Source: Isoetes taiwanensis (Eukaryota; Streptophyta; Lycopodiopsida; Isoetales; Isoetaceae). Taken from it: a stretch of DNA of 64,000 nucleotides. Below the pieces are notes generated by a model, which was not told the DNA's origin, ran no database searches, and saw nothing but the letters and a program-made list of their open reading frames with translations. The DNA lies in assembly GCA_021234155.1 (NCBI GenBank), contig JAJEKV010000002.1, forward strand, positions 4,847,795 through 4,911,794. Reading direction: 5' to 3'. Made by a program: the position numbers and the translations under genes. Of this stretch, positions 33,261-46,977 are shown piece after piece. Every line of letters starts with the position of its first letter. Within the stretch, counting starts at the first letter, position 1.

Positions 33261-35455
33261 TAGTCAGCGACACTAGCAGATCAAACTTGAGGGAATAGAG
33301 CAGTAACTCTTCATACATGATGGAATACATGGGACTAGGCAATGCATCTCTGTGAATAGATTAAGGCGACTGTTAATTCATAAACTCATATATAGAAATT
33401 ATACCAAGATATAACTGAAAGCCCAACAAATGCTTGAAAATCAAGTAATTAAGAGCTGAATGAATGTTTGCTTCAGTACTGCTAAAAAAGTTGTCAGGTT
33501 AAGGATTGTATCCTCAATTTTATGTGATGCATGCACTGTTGGGGTATGTACGATATGCAGGGATAGGTTCTGTACGTATGAAATTCAAATTCCTGACGTA
33601 TAAAGTAAAAAAATACGTATTTTTTGATGGAATACGTATTTAAAGTATTTAAAGGTCGGCGCGGAAAAAAAAAAAAAATGACGTCTGAAACCTTCAGATT
33701 GGCGTCTGCTTGCGAAAATATTTTCAGCGTCTGGCGAAATCGTGTTTTTGCTCCATAAAATTCGAATCTGAGTTTAGATCTCCAGCGAAAACTTCCGTTT
33801 CAGCGTCGCATAAAAATGTTTTCGTCAGAAAGAAAGACCTTTACCGGCATGCGAAAGAGGTGTGGTGTTCAAGACGCTATTTACCACGTCGCATAAAAGC
33901 GGACCTTTACCGCATCTGGCGCTACTTTTTATATATATATGGTAGCGGTTTTTAGTTTTTGTGCCGCAAAGAAGGTATCTTCTGCGCCATACCTCCCAAC
34001 TTGTCCCTTAAAAACCATTTTTTTTCTTAGGCTTTTTAGCTTGTTTTTTTTATAGTTAGGCCAGGTAAGGTCCACAGTTAGGCCCTCGCCTGTTGCCCCC
34101 CTGTGTAAGCATCTCCGCTTCAAATTTAGGACATTTTGTAATTTTTATGGCATAGATCTCTTAAATTTGAGATCTAAAGGCACAAATACAAATCAAATCA
34201 TGCTAGAATGCTCATGGCATGGACACACGTGTATGCTCTCAAATGTCAAATGGGCATGTTCTCAAATACATTAAGTGCACATGGGCATGTTCTCAAACAT
34301 TATGCGGGTTTCATTTGAACTTCCACATTTCAGGTCTATAGGCATCTTTGCAAAAAAGATGTTGGCATTCAGTGCATGAGCTTTCTTTCCTCTATGCAAA
34401 GCAATCTTCCTTATGCCAAGCAGTCTTCTTGGTGCTTCTACAAAAGGTGGCATAAGATGCAAAACCTGTCTGCGCATTACCTAGTTTGGTAGGCTACAAA
34501 TTGTAGAATGCTATGCCATGGCAAGAACTTTTCAAAAAACTCATCTATACCTATTATAGAAATTCATGCTCCAAGGAGGGGATCAGGCCAGCATTTGACT
34601 CTTGATTGAAGCCTTGTACTTCATGTATAAGTACGACATTTATGAAATTTTTAACCACTAACAAATCAATTTATTGTAAAAGCTAAGGGCTTTTGAGCAG
34701 CAATCAAGTAGTAAGTCCAGCAATGTTGTGCGTGCCTCAATATATGCCCATTTGTGAAACATGAAATTTAGAATCTGCAATCAAAGACCTAAAGAAATGA
34801 AAGGCCAACTGCAACTACAATGATGACATGCCATGTCCAGGTTAAAGCGTCAAGGGCATAATGGAACCCTTCCACAAAAATGTTCAATTGCGACCAAACT
34901 ATAGAAGTTTTCATCAGAAGCAGCTGCAAAGAAGATGCCCTATAGGTTAAAGCTATTTCGCAGTACAGAAGGTTGGCCCAGCAGAAAAAGTTGACTTGAA
35001 CACCTAATTATATGCAACTGCTGAATCTATGGTTAGATTTATGTTATCACTCCATTTCATTGAGTGAATGCAATATTTTTAACAAGGCCTATATGGAAAC
35101 ATATGATGTTAGACATAGTTGATGATATATAATGGTTCTGTATCAGGAATGCAAATATATTAGTAACGAATTACAAGGGTTTCATGCTTTTGAAATGGAT
35201 CACAAAGTTCTGAATTCGCCAAAATGCCTTATGGCAATCTTCAAATTAAAATTGGTAACATTAAAACAGAGGATCGTAAGATGGACTACAACATATGAAT
35301 CATGTGGATGGCATGGATGTACATGAATGCTTGACATTCTTTTGCAGATGTCTGTCGTGGCACTAGTATTATATATATGGAGGTTCTTGACCAACGGGTC
35401 CATTTATGCTCACCTCCAACACATACTTTATATATTCCTCAATAAGCTTATTAGT
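33261..35455. other. stretch without recognised gene
   Basis: AT-rich. There is an A13 run at 33666, and GCATGTTCTCAAA recurs near 34253 and 34283. The 68-residue - frame at 34271-34477 has no recognisable family. No gene is supported. Confidence 0.4.
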
Positions 35456-35457
35456 GT

Positions 35458-35640
35458 CAAGGAAGGAAGGAAGGAAGGAAGGTTCTTTTATCGTCCGCAA
35501 AGGCCAATCCACCTATGGGACCCAAATTACACGGGTGCAGCAAGCCCGGTGCTACCCGGATTAAAAAACCCCTCCTTAGGAGGGAAAAACCCCTTAGAAA
35601 CCCTTCGGGGCCAAGTTTTTTTAATCCAGGTTAATGAAAT
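35458..35640 (-). mobile_element. non-LTR retrotransposon 3' end with (GGAA)n tail
   Basis: A (GGAA)6 run at 35460-35482 is followed by TTTTATCGTCCGCAAAGGCC and TATGGGACC, the same 3' end as at 8203 and 7596 in the same - orientation. Only about 180 bp remain. Confidence 0.7.
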
Positions 35641-38090
35641 ATTAGAAGGCTATTGAAATAAATGATCCTTTGTGACTTAATTTGCCTAATTTGATATGAC
35701 CTCACTTTTGAAGTCTTCTTCATGGAGTCCATCTGTTGAAAATATTACATATACTACAGGGAAGACACTAAAGACATGTCTATTTTGGCCTTTGTTCCCT
35801 ATATATAATGATATCTAATAATTTTTGTTAACTGGGCAACGGTTATGGAGGGCTAGCAAAAACAAGCATGTCCTTTTCTATTTTTTTTTTCTGATTTACG
35901 TAATGGCTAAATCACCGATCTAGCTCTGTGAATTCATATGACAAATTTATATATGAATGCTATGCACTTGAATTTGGTTTAGATGGTTATCCTATTAGCT
36001 TTCTCTCAATTGGAGGTACAAAGAGAAGAAAGTGTTACACATAATGAGCTCTTGTCCATTACAAAAGAAGGCCGAGGCACACAACAACACGAGAAATATC
36101 ACAAGTTACATCAACGTTACAGATCAGTAATGGCCAACATGTTGAATGGTGCAGATTCTCAGCAGTAATATGGAGGCAAAGATGTATTCATGAATTCAAG
36201 TTCATGATCTTGGTTAGACAATAATAGGTGTTGTCATAAAATACCCATTAACTTAGCAAGGGCCACATAGCAAGGGCCAATTCGCTTCAAATAGCATTAG
36301 AATTAGCAACGCATGTTGGGCTATCAATTTCTCTTAGGAAATACTATTTTGTTCACGGCGGTAACTCATGTTATAGTGGTTCTTTTCATTGCTTTGATAT
36401 GCCATTTCGACAGTCACTTTAGACAATTTGGTGATTGATCATGCTTAGGTATTACTGTCCAAGGTAATCAATAGGAACAAGAAGTGGAATGTTTGGTAAT
36501 CATTTTGAAATTAAAAAAATGTAAATTTCTTATGTTATTATTTCCAAAGCTTATCTCAATTTTAACTGCAACATCAACCCGTACAAACTACTTGATGTAC
36601 ACAAGCCATTAGATCATTTACCATGAAATGCACCATTGTGATGAAAATCTATTGTTATCACAGATACCACAAAACGTTCATAACTTTTAAACAAACACTT
36701 CGTTTAATCCTTCATGTTGCTATTAAATTACATGCCCCTTCTTAACTACATGAAAAGAACATATATGTGTAACTGTCAATTTCTAATTGAATAAGCAAAA
36801 TTTTAATTTTGATTAAGGACAAGGCACCTATTCAATTTACAAATTAAACTTTAGTGTAAAAAATTGTGTACAAAAGCTCTTTTTATTTATCTCCCACTTA
36901 CACTATTGTTGACATAAAGGAAGTCATTTTCATGCTACGTTGTCAATTCTGGTAGACAACGTATATGGTGTGATTGGAGGAAGCCTACAATATGAGTTCA
37001 CAAATTTTCAACAAAAGAGTGCAACAAGGATAATACAATACATGAAGAGATATCAAATCTGGATTAGTAATGCCCATCATTCCAAATTAATAAACAAAAC
37101 ATGCTTTCTCGATAAAAGGACTTTGATGATGCATTGTGGAAATCCAAGCTTCTTATATCATAACGCCTTTGTTCTAGACCATGCATGTACTAACCTAACA
37201 ACAAAGATAAGACACACAAAAGCAAAAGATAAAAATTCAAATTCCCTAACCCACTCCACCTCGCCCTTTGCCCACAAATTAGGGGCAATCTATAGTGCTT
37301 GAGCATCTTGTTGTTAATATATTGCAATGATGAAAGCAAAAATATGGATATGTGTTTGATGGAGACATAATTTGTGCCTTTATGTATTTTGTTCTATGTA
37401 AAACCACTGATATTTATGCATTGTGAAATGTGTTAGGTAAACATTCCAATCTTTCTTTTGATTAGAGGGCATGTTTGAATATAAGCCCGCCAGTCTTATA
37501 TGGCACTTTTGTAGTCGTTTTTAAAAAAGCTTATCGCATCTCAGATCTCTTACATAAGAGCTCGCTTTTGCTGCACTTTGGGTTTATGTCTCTCAGCAGC
37601 AGACCACAATGTTATCCAGTTTTTTAAGGGCTTAATGTTTTCATAAAAGAATTGCATAGAGGAATAGGAATAGACTGTAGGCAAAGATTGAAAGAAAGCC
37701 TTAATTCATTGCTGAAATCGACTGAGTTAAGCAAACTAGCACTGAATTTAACAGAGATGTTTCCACTTCTTTGATTAACTATCCCATTGGAAGTTACTAG
37801 AAATTGGGGTGATGATCTGAAATGGGAGCCTTTCATCCCTGCAATGCACACGCTATCAAATTGGCTGTTGGAAGGGTTAGCTAAATAGGATCTGTCCAGG
37901 GGCACAATATACTCTGTTATTCTCTATACTCATTACCTGGTAAAGAACCACTATAAATTACCTGGTAGCCCTGATTGTACCAATATACAATAAGAACCTA
38001 TAGAACCTGAAAACCTTAAAACAGGTACATATGGTCATCTTGGTGTTTTCTTTACTTGCTCCCTTACTTTCTTGTAGGCCTCTGAGTTCT
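35641..38090. other. stretch without recognised gene; includes fucosidase 3' flank
   Basis: AT-rich. A 120-residue + frame (36940-37302) and a 93-residue - frame (37624-37905) show no motif. Nothing is supported beyond a likely 3' UTR of the fucosidase next to 38091. Confidence 0.4.
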
Positions 38091-40366
38091 TCACTTTGCT
38101 GGTGTCGAAATATGGTCTGCTAATTGAATGTCACAAATGGCTCCATAATAAGGATCAAAATACAATCCAAAGAATGATATAAGAGGATCGGCACGGGCTT
38201 CTTCAATGACAAGCCGCACGTATTCTCCTTGTGTAGTATTAAATCGATCCAGCTTCTTATACCCAATTGTGGTTCCATTGGTTAGTTGAGACCATGAACC
38301 TTCATTCCATACATCCAAATGATATGATATCACCCTTTGACCTAGCTGAATAGCTTCTTGTATTTCCACCACATTAAAGGTAGTTGCAATACTCAAGTTG
38401 AACCATATTATGCCTGCTTGCATACCTGGTGAAGGCGCCCAGTACGTAGATAGTCCTCTCTCAAGGACCTTACTTGCATCATAAAGGTATGCATCCCGTG
38501 TGCTGCTGCCTTTCGCCACAGAGTTTGCAGCAAGGTTTACTGAAAATATTGAATCCAATGCAAACTTGAATTCCTGAAGAACTTTAACGTCATTTCCATC
38601 AAACAAGCCTGTAGAATTTGGTGGCACATTCACTAGCAGCACACAATTTCGTCCAACAGACTTGTAATAAACTTCTAATAATTCTGTGACATTCTTGGCA
38701 GTCTCATTGCTATGCCAAAACCAGCCTGGTCGAATAGAAATGTCACATTCCGGGGGCGCCCAATCAACACCATAAGGATCACCAGAATTTAAATACCTGC
38801 ATACGAGGTGAAACATGCTTTAGCTATGGCATATGTAATAATATAAAAAACACTGCATTTTCTCCTTATAACTTGAAAACTCTAGAAATGGTTTTCTGGT
38901 CCAATGTACTAGATGTCATACATTGAACATTTGTTATCGTATTGTTGCTTAAAGTCCACCCAACCACAATATATTAAGGGCTGTTGTTCTGCTTAGTTGC
39001 ACAGATCTAGACCTTTTCATCAACCTGTGGACAGTTTGGTATCTACATATTAGCATCTGTGCATTACAAAATGCCTTGCCCTATTTTTCTCCCAGTAAAG
39101 GAAAACAGCTAACAAAACATTTCTACAGGTTTGCCTGGGATAATTTCCTAAGTTTTTGCCAACATAGATGTGATCAAATCTCATATTTCCCTTGATTGGC
39201 AGTGTGCTTCTTACCAAGATAAAAGAGACCTGCTGTTGGTGCTTAATCTTTTCAATTCAGCATCTAAAACAAAACGTTGCTACAGTGAGTAAAGACATTA
39301 CCCTAAGACTTCAGTACTTTTGCCAATTGTAATGTTACTTCTGTTAACCATGGACCAGCATGTCGAACCCGCAAACCCTTCCTCATCCCCAACCCATCTG
39401 ACATCAGGACCTGCATCTGAGAATATATTTGCAGTAGGCTGAAGCTGATGGATGACTGCAAACCATCGGTTGAACATATAATCCATATTAGTAGTATTTT
39501 CACCCTTGGCACCATCAAGCCACACCTCAGAAATTTGGCCATATCTGGAAAATGTGCATATTACGTCGCAAAAGAGGCAATGGTGTTATTGAAAATTTTG
39601 GTCTAATTAACAGAAAATGTATGGTGACTTAGGCCAGAACTAATAAGAAAAATACGAACTCCAAAATTGAAATATACATGGCCAGAAATTCTAAAGAACC
39701 ATAAAAGAACTTGCAAAGTAATACATTCTGCATCATTCTTAGAAAACATTTCCACTAATGGATTTTGAAAGAAACAAACCTGGAAAGAAGCTCTTCCATC
39801 TGTGCCAAATAAAACATGTTATACTTCAGAGTATCTCCATAACAAGGCTCGTGCCTATCCCAAGGAGACAAATAGAGACCCACTTCTAAACCAAACTCCC
39901 TTGCAGCAGTCACAAATTCATAAACGACATCGCCATTTCCATTAATCCAGGGGCTGCTCTTGACAGAGTAATTGGTGTAGGCAGAAGGCCAAAGACAAAA
40001 TCCGTCATGATGCTTCGCAGTTAGAATCATTAGCTTGAATCCGGTGTCTTTGGCCACCTGAGCCCATTGACGAGCATTTAATCCGGATGGGTCAAATGTG
40101 GAGGGATCTTGGCTGCCAGTTCCCCATTCTGAATCAGTGAATGTATTCATACCAAAATGTAAAAAAAGCGCCATCTCCCGTTTATGGAAAGCTAGCTGTC
40201 TGGCCGACGGAATTGGCATGATTGGCAAAGGGGGGAATTTAGAAAAATTAGAACCACCATCATCTGCTAGTACTGCATAATTCATTGCAATAAAAACCCA
40301 CACAAATGTCCCTATTGCTAAGGTTTTGAGTGTGGTTTTAGCTGAGCAATAGAATAGGGTCTGCAT
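38091..40366 (-). CDS. FUC1: alpha-L-fucosidase 1 (GH29), complete
   Basis: Exons 39780..40366, 39302..39544 and 38091..38796 join in frame to 511 residues, close to the roughly 506 of the Arabidopsis enzyme. The two introns (235 and 505 bp) are GT-AG. The N-terminus has a hydrophobic signal-like segment (LAIGTFVWVFIAMNYAVLA), fitting secretion. GH29 hallmarks are the substrate-pocket sequence LTAKHHDGFCLWPS, LYLSPWDRHEPCYG, and YGQISEVWLDGA, in which the Asp is the expected nucleophile and which spans the first splice junction. ISIRPGWFWHSNE and CVLLVNVPPNSTGLFD come later, with a C-terminal beta-sandwich-like region ending ICDIQLADHISTPAK. It should remove terminal alpha-L-fucose from plant glycans such as xyloglucan or N-glycans in the wall or apoplast. 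No disabling change was seen. Confidence 0.95.
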
Positions 40367-42808
40367 TGTTCTGGTCTAAGAAGAAAATGCCGAGGAATTG
40401 AGAAATGTACTGCTCATATGATATGAATCAAGGATTGATTGCGTAATGATACATACTTGTACGTTATGATCCGCCATAGCCACGAGCTCTTGCATGTATG
40501 GTAGTATTTGACTGACACGGTCAAATACTTTATGTTCCCAAAAAATTATGAAAAACCGAACTCTTTTGTTCACGCTTTATTTCTGGCCATTGATTGAGAG
40601 AATCTTCCCTCATTTATGCTAAATCATGGCCGCGGATTTTTTCAGTTTAAATTGATCCGCAACCTTTAATGGTGCAACACAAACTATCCCTCACTTGCCG
40701 GGAAGCCTTGTATGTAAGCTACAGTATGGAAATGAAAATTGACAGTATAGTTTAGAAACAACGGGAAAATTTCTTGCTAAAAGTAGGCATTTTTCTTGGT
40801 ACTTCCGATAAAAATAGAGAGGGAGTTCATAGCTAGTAGGCTGGTGTAAATCCGATAGGAAATCTGCCGATTATAGGCAATATTTCCCGAACCAAGCTGC
40901 ACATCCTCAATCCCTCACCTAGGCCTACACATCCTTGCACAACAGAAAGGAAAGGACACCAACAATCCCGCATAAGCAAGACAAAGGACCTGCCAAAAGC
41001 CTCACCGGCCCTTCACCTCAAGACCTGCATCTTCTCCATTGCCACAATCTATGACCCCCAACCTTTTCCGCATGAAAGCACAGCAAAACCATCCTGTCCG
41101 CCTTCATCCACTTTTTCAATTTTGCAAGATATCTTCCTTTTTCTGAACCATTGCAAAAAAACCATCCAAACTACTCTAAAACAATATGTTCACACTGCCT
41201 AAAATATACTTATACAATATAATACACAAATCTTAGTTCTAACCATTGCGAGAATACCCTCCCGCAATACAAAACAAATTGTGGCAAGTTTATGAGCATC
41301 ATTACGCTAATGAGCACTTACCTACCCAAAGGTCCTGAGTTTTTTGTAATGACAACAAAACCTTTAACTTTATATATTCAATTGCTTAATTCTGTTTTGG
41401 ATAGAAATGGTTTTTAATACTTTCATCTAAAAAAGTTCCCCCATCTATATATAATACTAATGCCAATAAGAGGATAGTCTGTGCAGCATCTTGACCGTAG
41501 ATTTTAACAGTTTTATTGTAGGTCGTTAAAAAGTCTGTTAAGAAGGGTCGCGCCTCGGTTCATGCTAGCTGTTGAATCGACAGCTATTTGCTCTTGCACA
41601 ATACTGTTGCTAGCCAATTCTGAATGGCAAGAATGCCCAACTACTATAGTAAGGTTTGTTTTGCCGGTTATTGAGGAATTGTGGTAGATTCGTGGGACAA
41701 AGCTTCGATTCCGTTGTCGACATTGCACCTATAATGCTGGTTATGGCGTCGGATAGTGCTTTTATTTTGGTATCAACATTGCATCAGTAATGCCGGTTAT
41801 GGCTCGCTTCTGCAAGATTGTTTGCATTTCAAAGATACCCCCTTCTCTTTTTCGTTTAAGGCATCGGTTAGGGCATGGGTTTTGGGAAGGGCATTTGATG
41901 TTCAGCGAGCCACTTAGAGAAAATTTGCATCAGTTCTTCCGGATTTGGTTTTTAACTGGTGGTGGCAATGCAAAGGACTTTCCAGCAGGGGAAAAAAATG
42001 ACGTTTCTTGGTGCTGCGACCTCTGCTTGCTGCTAGTGTGGGACCGCCCCTCTCTCTCAAATCCGAGTTTGTTGCTTCATATCCAGTGCCTTCTGCATGA
42101 TTTCGGTGCGAGCAAATGATTTCACCATCGTGGAGAGGATTTTTGGTGCAAAAAAACCGGTTCTTGAAGCTGCATCAGGGCAATTCCATTTAGTTTCTGT
42201 TGATAATGCTATTAACGTGGCTTTTTTTTTGTAGAAATAAAGTCAGATCCAAAGCCCAAATAAATCATGTACTTGCTATTATTGTTGCTCGACCTACTTC
42301 TATTTTGACTGCTTGTTTGATGTTGCTTTTCTCATCTTATATTTGGTATTTGCAGATTGCTTTTTTCCTTCAAAACTTTCTCAAAAGCATTCAATTACAT
42401 ATTCAGAGGTAATTTACATGAACTGTCTTTTGCTTTTTTCATTTTGGTGAGTGTAAATGTCCCTGCTGCTATTGCTGATAGTACATATTTGATTATGCTA
42501 TCTCTAAACCATAAGATCCATGCAACTTGTACATCATGCTAGACTCTCATTTTCTTGGAAGGAACTGTCTCTGGTCGAACAATGATGGCAATTTGAGAAC
42601 TCTAATACTTCTGGATTTTATGCTTCAGTGGAAACAGACCAGAACTCCATTAAACGGACATCACAAATATTCAACGTCTAAGGCTTTTATTGCTTTTTGT
42701 CCTAGAAATGGTCGCCAGATTCTCTGTATTTTGAACATCCGTTATAATTGTATTTTTTTTGTTATGCCAAATCATGGGTTTGTTGTTTCATGCCTTTTGC
42801 ACCTTCAG
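40367..42808. other. intergenic stretch between fucosidase and lipoate-ligase relic
   Basis: Contains the presumed fucosidase promoter (- strand, above 40366) without an obvious TATA box. Near 41500-41820 an ATAATGCTGGTTATGGC / GTAATGCCGGTTATGGC pair (about 41730 and 41787) forms a short repeat. No gene recognised. Confidence 0.4.
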
Positions 42809-43243
42809 CGTTTTAATATTACGACAGCTACAACTTGAGGAGAAGCTTCTTTTTGCACTACCAACCAGAATTGGTGTATCATAAATGACGGTATCCATCC
42901 CACTTCAATTGTCATGAGCATCTTGGGTAAGAAGAACGTTATTGTTCACCTTCTTTTCCTTTTATAACACTCCTCTCTTTAGATCTAATTCCTCATATTT
43001 GCAGGAAGCTTGAACTATTGCTTGACCTCCATTAAGTTACACAGGATAGAATCCCTGTTATTAGAAGGTTTAGTGGAGGAGGGACTGTTGTTGTTGATGA
43101 TGATACAATTTTTGTCACGTTAATTTGCTCTCAAGATGCTTTTCCTAGCTTGCCACTATTTCCAAGACCCATCATGACTTGGACAGAGAAGTTGTACAAA
43201 TTGGTATTTCGAAATAATCAAGGATTCAGCTTGCAGGAGCATG
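42809..43243 (+). pseudogene. lipoate-protein ligase A-like relic (two exons)
   Basis: Exon 42809-42926 reads VLILRQLQLEEKLL then, after a one-base loss near 42858, TTNQNWCIINDGIHPTSIVM. It ends at a GTAAGA donor. Exon 43015-43243 has a stop in its first codons, then DRIPVIRRFSGGGTVVVDDD, TIFVTLICSQDAFPSL and MTWTEKLYKLVF, ending at GTATGAG. The RRF-S/T-GGGTV signature and order match the plant biotin/lipoate A/B protein ligase family, which attaches lipoyl groups to enzyme subunits. The following conserved block (YVFG..KFGGNAQ) and the first exon were not found. It is therefore a truncated, frame-broken copy. Confidence 0.8.
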
Positions 43244-46200
43244 GTATGAGATTTTCTTTTTGCTTTGAACTTGTTTAACATTGATGTTAAAAATGTTATA
43301 GATAAGAAAAGTCATATCTTCGGGATTAAAATGATACTTAAGCTCTTAGTTGTATATCAAGTACGATTGTGTTCACTGGGCTAATAAACATGAGCGGTCT
43401 CCTGTAGACATCAACAATTTTTTTCTCTCTTTCTTACTTTCTTTTTGACGTTCTGTATAAGGAAGACCCAAATTAAGTGACCTAATCCAAGGAATAACAT
43501 TAGCAGTTTATGCTGTTTTCATTACGACACAGGTGGCTACAATTTGGATGATGGAGAGACAAGGACAAGTGGACAGAAATGATGAGTTTGCTTGCTTTAA
43601 CATGCTTAGTATAACAAAAGCAGAAGCAGTAAATGAAGCAGCCTAGCAGAAAGTGATGAAATGCTGATTTTAGAACGAATTTCAGAGTTTAGAGCTGATT
43701 ACTATTTTTTTCTATTATAGAAGGATGATATTGTGACGTTCCAGGGAAATATACACTATAAATACGTATATTTCAAGTCTACTTCGTAGCCTTGTATACC
43801 CTAGGAAGTGGCATGGGTGCATATCTAAGTTAAGTATATAACTTAGATAATCTTAGGATAAGACCCATGTTCCACACGGCCTTATCCTATTGGGCAACCG
43901 CCACATGGCCATATCCCATTGGAGCCAGCCCCGCCATTGTAGCCAGCCCCGCCATTGTTATGACTCGGTCTGCTCTATCTTGAGGCCTAGTCGTCAGTCT
44001 ACCTCCCCATGAGTCCGAGCCTTGGGTAGGAGCTCTCATGTTTTATGGCATATGTTTATCTCTGTTGTAGCTATGGATATGTGGATGTGCTACCCTTCTG
44101 AGTAGTATCTTCCTTTTTATTTTGAGATGGTGTTGGTATTTGTGCCAGGAACGCCGCATGTAACGCCGCATGCGGCGTTCCTTCCCCCCTGCAGGACTTT
44201 TTCCAGTCTGCCTCTGGTCTTCCTTTCCGCATTTCAAATTCCAGAGGGAAGGGAGGGGCATAGGGCGGGCAGTGATGGTCGTGGCTCGTGCTTCTCTGCC
44301 GGAACCAATCTCTTTACGTTGGTGAGCCATTATTTTTCCCTTCGTCCCCATTAGAGGAACGTTTTCTTCCTTTTCGTCTCCATCTGCATTCAACTAGGAT
44401 CTTTATTCAAGTAGAAAAATGTTGCATGAAAACAATAGCTTTACCACCCAAGTGCCGTCTTTGAAAGAAGCTTTGGCGTTATTGGAGCTCCATAGCAGAA
44501 GAGGAGGTTGCCATGACTCATTGCATCAACGGAAAGCCATCTGAAATTCCTGCATAAAATGTAAGGTCAGTCTTCAATCTTCATATATTTGAGTGATTTG
44601 GACGTTGGCGAGCTTCTGCACAATCATGAAATCAATCGGGCAATAGTTCTGTAGGTCATCTCCTCTAGCATTCTTCTTATTTTTGTCATGTTGAGAGATG
44701 GTAACATGGTAAGCTTCGGCCTCCATAGTTGGGTATATGTATGCTAGATGTCTTTGTTTGCTTAGGCACATGTATGAGCATTAAACTATGATCAGGCTCT
44801 AGATCATTGCACATCTGTCTTATATGGCTATTTCAGAGAAAGGAACAGTTTAAAACTACATTTCCAACCATATGGTTGCAAGCTCTGAAAGAGCTATGAA
44901 GCATAGAAACAAACTAATGTAGAACTAGAACCTCCTCTCTAAAGTGAGTCTCCTTACATCTTCTTTATTAAAATGGGACACTGGGTTGCGTCTAGGCTTC
45001 TGTAGTTCAACTTCGAGTGGGAAGGGAGCAGCATAAGGCGGCGATGGCCCTAGCCCATTACAAGTATTTGATGCTCCTCCCAATCTCATACAATCTGTTG
45101 CAGAAGTATGGTGGTTTGACGTCAATAGAACAGCTCAGATAATATGGATTCGCAAAACTGTGAAGCTATTAAAAAATGGGGAAGAGATCAGCAGTCATTC
45201 GGTGCTTTCGTTTCCATCCGTAATATGTTCTTTTGTGTTATAAACACTTTAATGGAGCTAGCGAGCATCTTTATGGAAGTTTGCAGCAGAGGCAAAACCC
45301 ATGACAAGTAAGACGCGTGGGCTCAGGCATGATAATCTTTCTATATCACAGTCTGTTTACGCTTGGTTGGAAGAATGTCTCATGTAGCATTCACATGGAC
45401 ATGCGAATTTGCCGCTGCTGCAACCACCCCGTTGCAACCAGGCTGGCTTATTTGCTGGTTATGCTCATATGGGTTTCGGTGATGCTTGGTTCCAACTGCA
45501 ATGCCGCTTCAAAAAACCCTGAATGCAGCAGCCATTTGAAGAACAACCATGCTCTAAACGCAACAGCCAAATTCACGCAATGGGTTCAGCGTGGCAGTGG
45601 ACGAGCTTGAAGCCGCTTTGAAGCCTGCTGTGATGAGCTCCTGCTGCTTCAAAAAAAGTCATTCATGTGAATGCTCCATTAGACTAGTTTTCATGAACCT
45701 CTTTGCTTGCAGCAGGTTTGGGCCACGCCCGAGCGAAATATATGTAGAACTTGGTTTCAAGGGAAATGGTGCTGCCTATTCTGGCATGAGGTCCAAATCC
45801 TCTTAGGATGCAATCTGTGAAGTTAGTTCTATTATTAGTGAATGGTAACATGACCATGTCTGTGTTGACTTGCATGCTGACTTCGTGCAATGGTTTAGGA
45901 ATCATATGGTGACGTGAAAAAGGGTGTTTGACCCATCACAAATTGTGTAGATGGTGGAGAATGTAGCATAGGGAATATTAATTAGCATATTATGCAAATC
46001 AATGGCCATGATTTCACGATAATAAGAAACAAGCGATATAATCTTTAGGATCGCTTTGTTAAGGGAAGCATCAATCTCACATTTCCACACTATTCCCTCT
46101 TACTCTTGCTTGCGTCATACCCGCCGTAGCCGTTCCGTTTGCCTCTGTTCAATCACCCATTATCAAAATAGTGCTCAAAGTGGTTTGTTTTTCCATTCTG

Positions 46201-46582
46201 TTGGGTTCAGACTCCGAGCGACCACAAGTTCCAAGCCAATGATGAGATCCTCGCCAAGATGAAGCTCCCAAGATTCTTTGCCTTAATCCTATAGGAGATG
46301 GATCAACCTACCAAGGATAGCATTGTCCGAAAACAACTTCACAGTACATTAGAATGCATTAGTTTCTAGTGCCCCTGAAATTGAGGATACAAAATCCAAG
46401 CTGTCATGGCACAAGTGAGTTCTAATATCCACCTTGGACTTGGTTATCAAGTACCTTCTCTTTTACTCTGCACAGATACTGGCATCAGTCAACAATATTG
46501 TCTATGGCTCCATCAAAGAGGCGCAACCATAATTGGGCAGAATTTGTCTTCTGAAGAATGGAAGGAGGGTTGAGCAGGCCAT
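43244..46582. other. stretch without recognised intact gene
   Basis: 43735-44060 has an LTR- or MITE-like look (CACTATAAATACGTATAT near its start) and contains an 18-bp tandem duplication AGCCAGCCCCGCCATTGT at 43923-43958. A GC hairpin with 12-bp arms GGAACGCCGCAT/ATGCGGCGTTCC lies at 44148-44181. The 97-residue + frame at 45317-45610 contains one hydrophobic segment but no family signature. No gene is supported. Confidence 0.4.
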
Positions 46583-46758
46583 AAGGACATACTAAAAAAC
46601 AAAACAAAACAGACTTACTCTGGCCAGCTACTTCAAAATCATCAATTGGATTCTGGCTCAAAGATGGATTAAGGACATACTAAAAAGCAAAACAAAACAG
46701 ACTTACTCTGGCCAGCTACTTCAAAATCATCAATTGGATTCTGGCTCAAAGATGGATT
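46583..46758. repeat. 88-bp tandem duplication
   Basis: Two units, 46583-46670 and 46671-46758, differ at one base (an A/G near position 17). Each starts AAGGACATACTAAAAA and ends CAAAGATGGATT. The near-identity suggests a recent event. Confidence 0.95.
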
Positions 46759-46977
46759 TGAACTTGGTCATATGGATCCTATCCAACAACTCTTGAATAT
46801 ATTTGTTGTGTAAATAAGATGAATGCCTTCAGGTTCCTGCCAAGCTTCCACACTCAAAAACAGAAATGTAGCACTCTCAAATCTGTGATTTTAAAGCTTT
46901 CACTAAACATTCCTTATTTGTTCCAAAATCAAGTGCATTTCAGTCACCATGTCATTTACATATAAGGTCTATAGATC

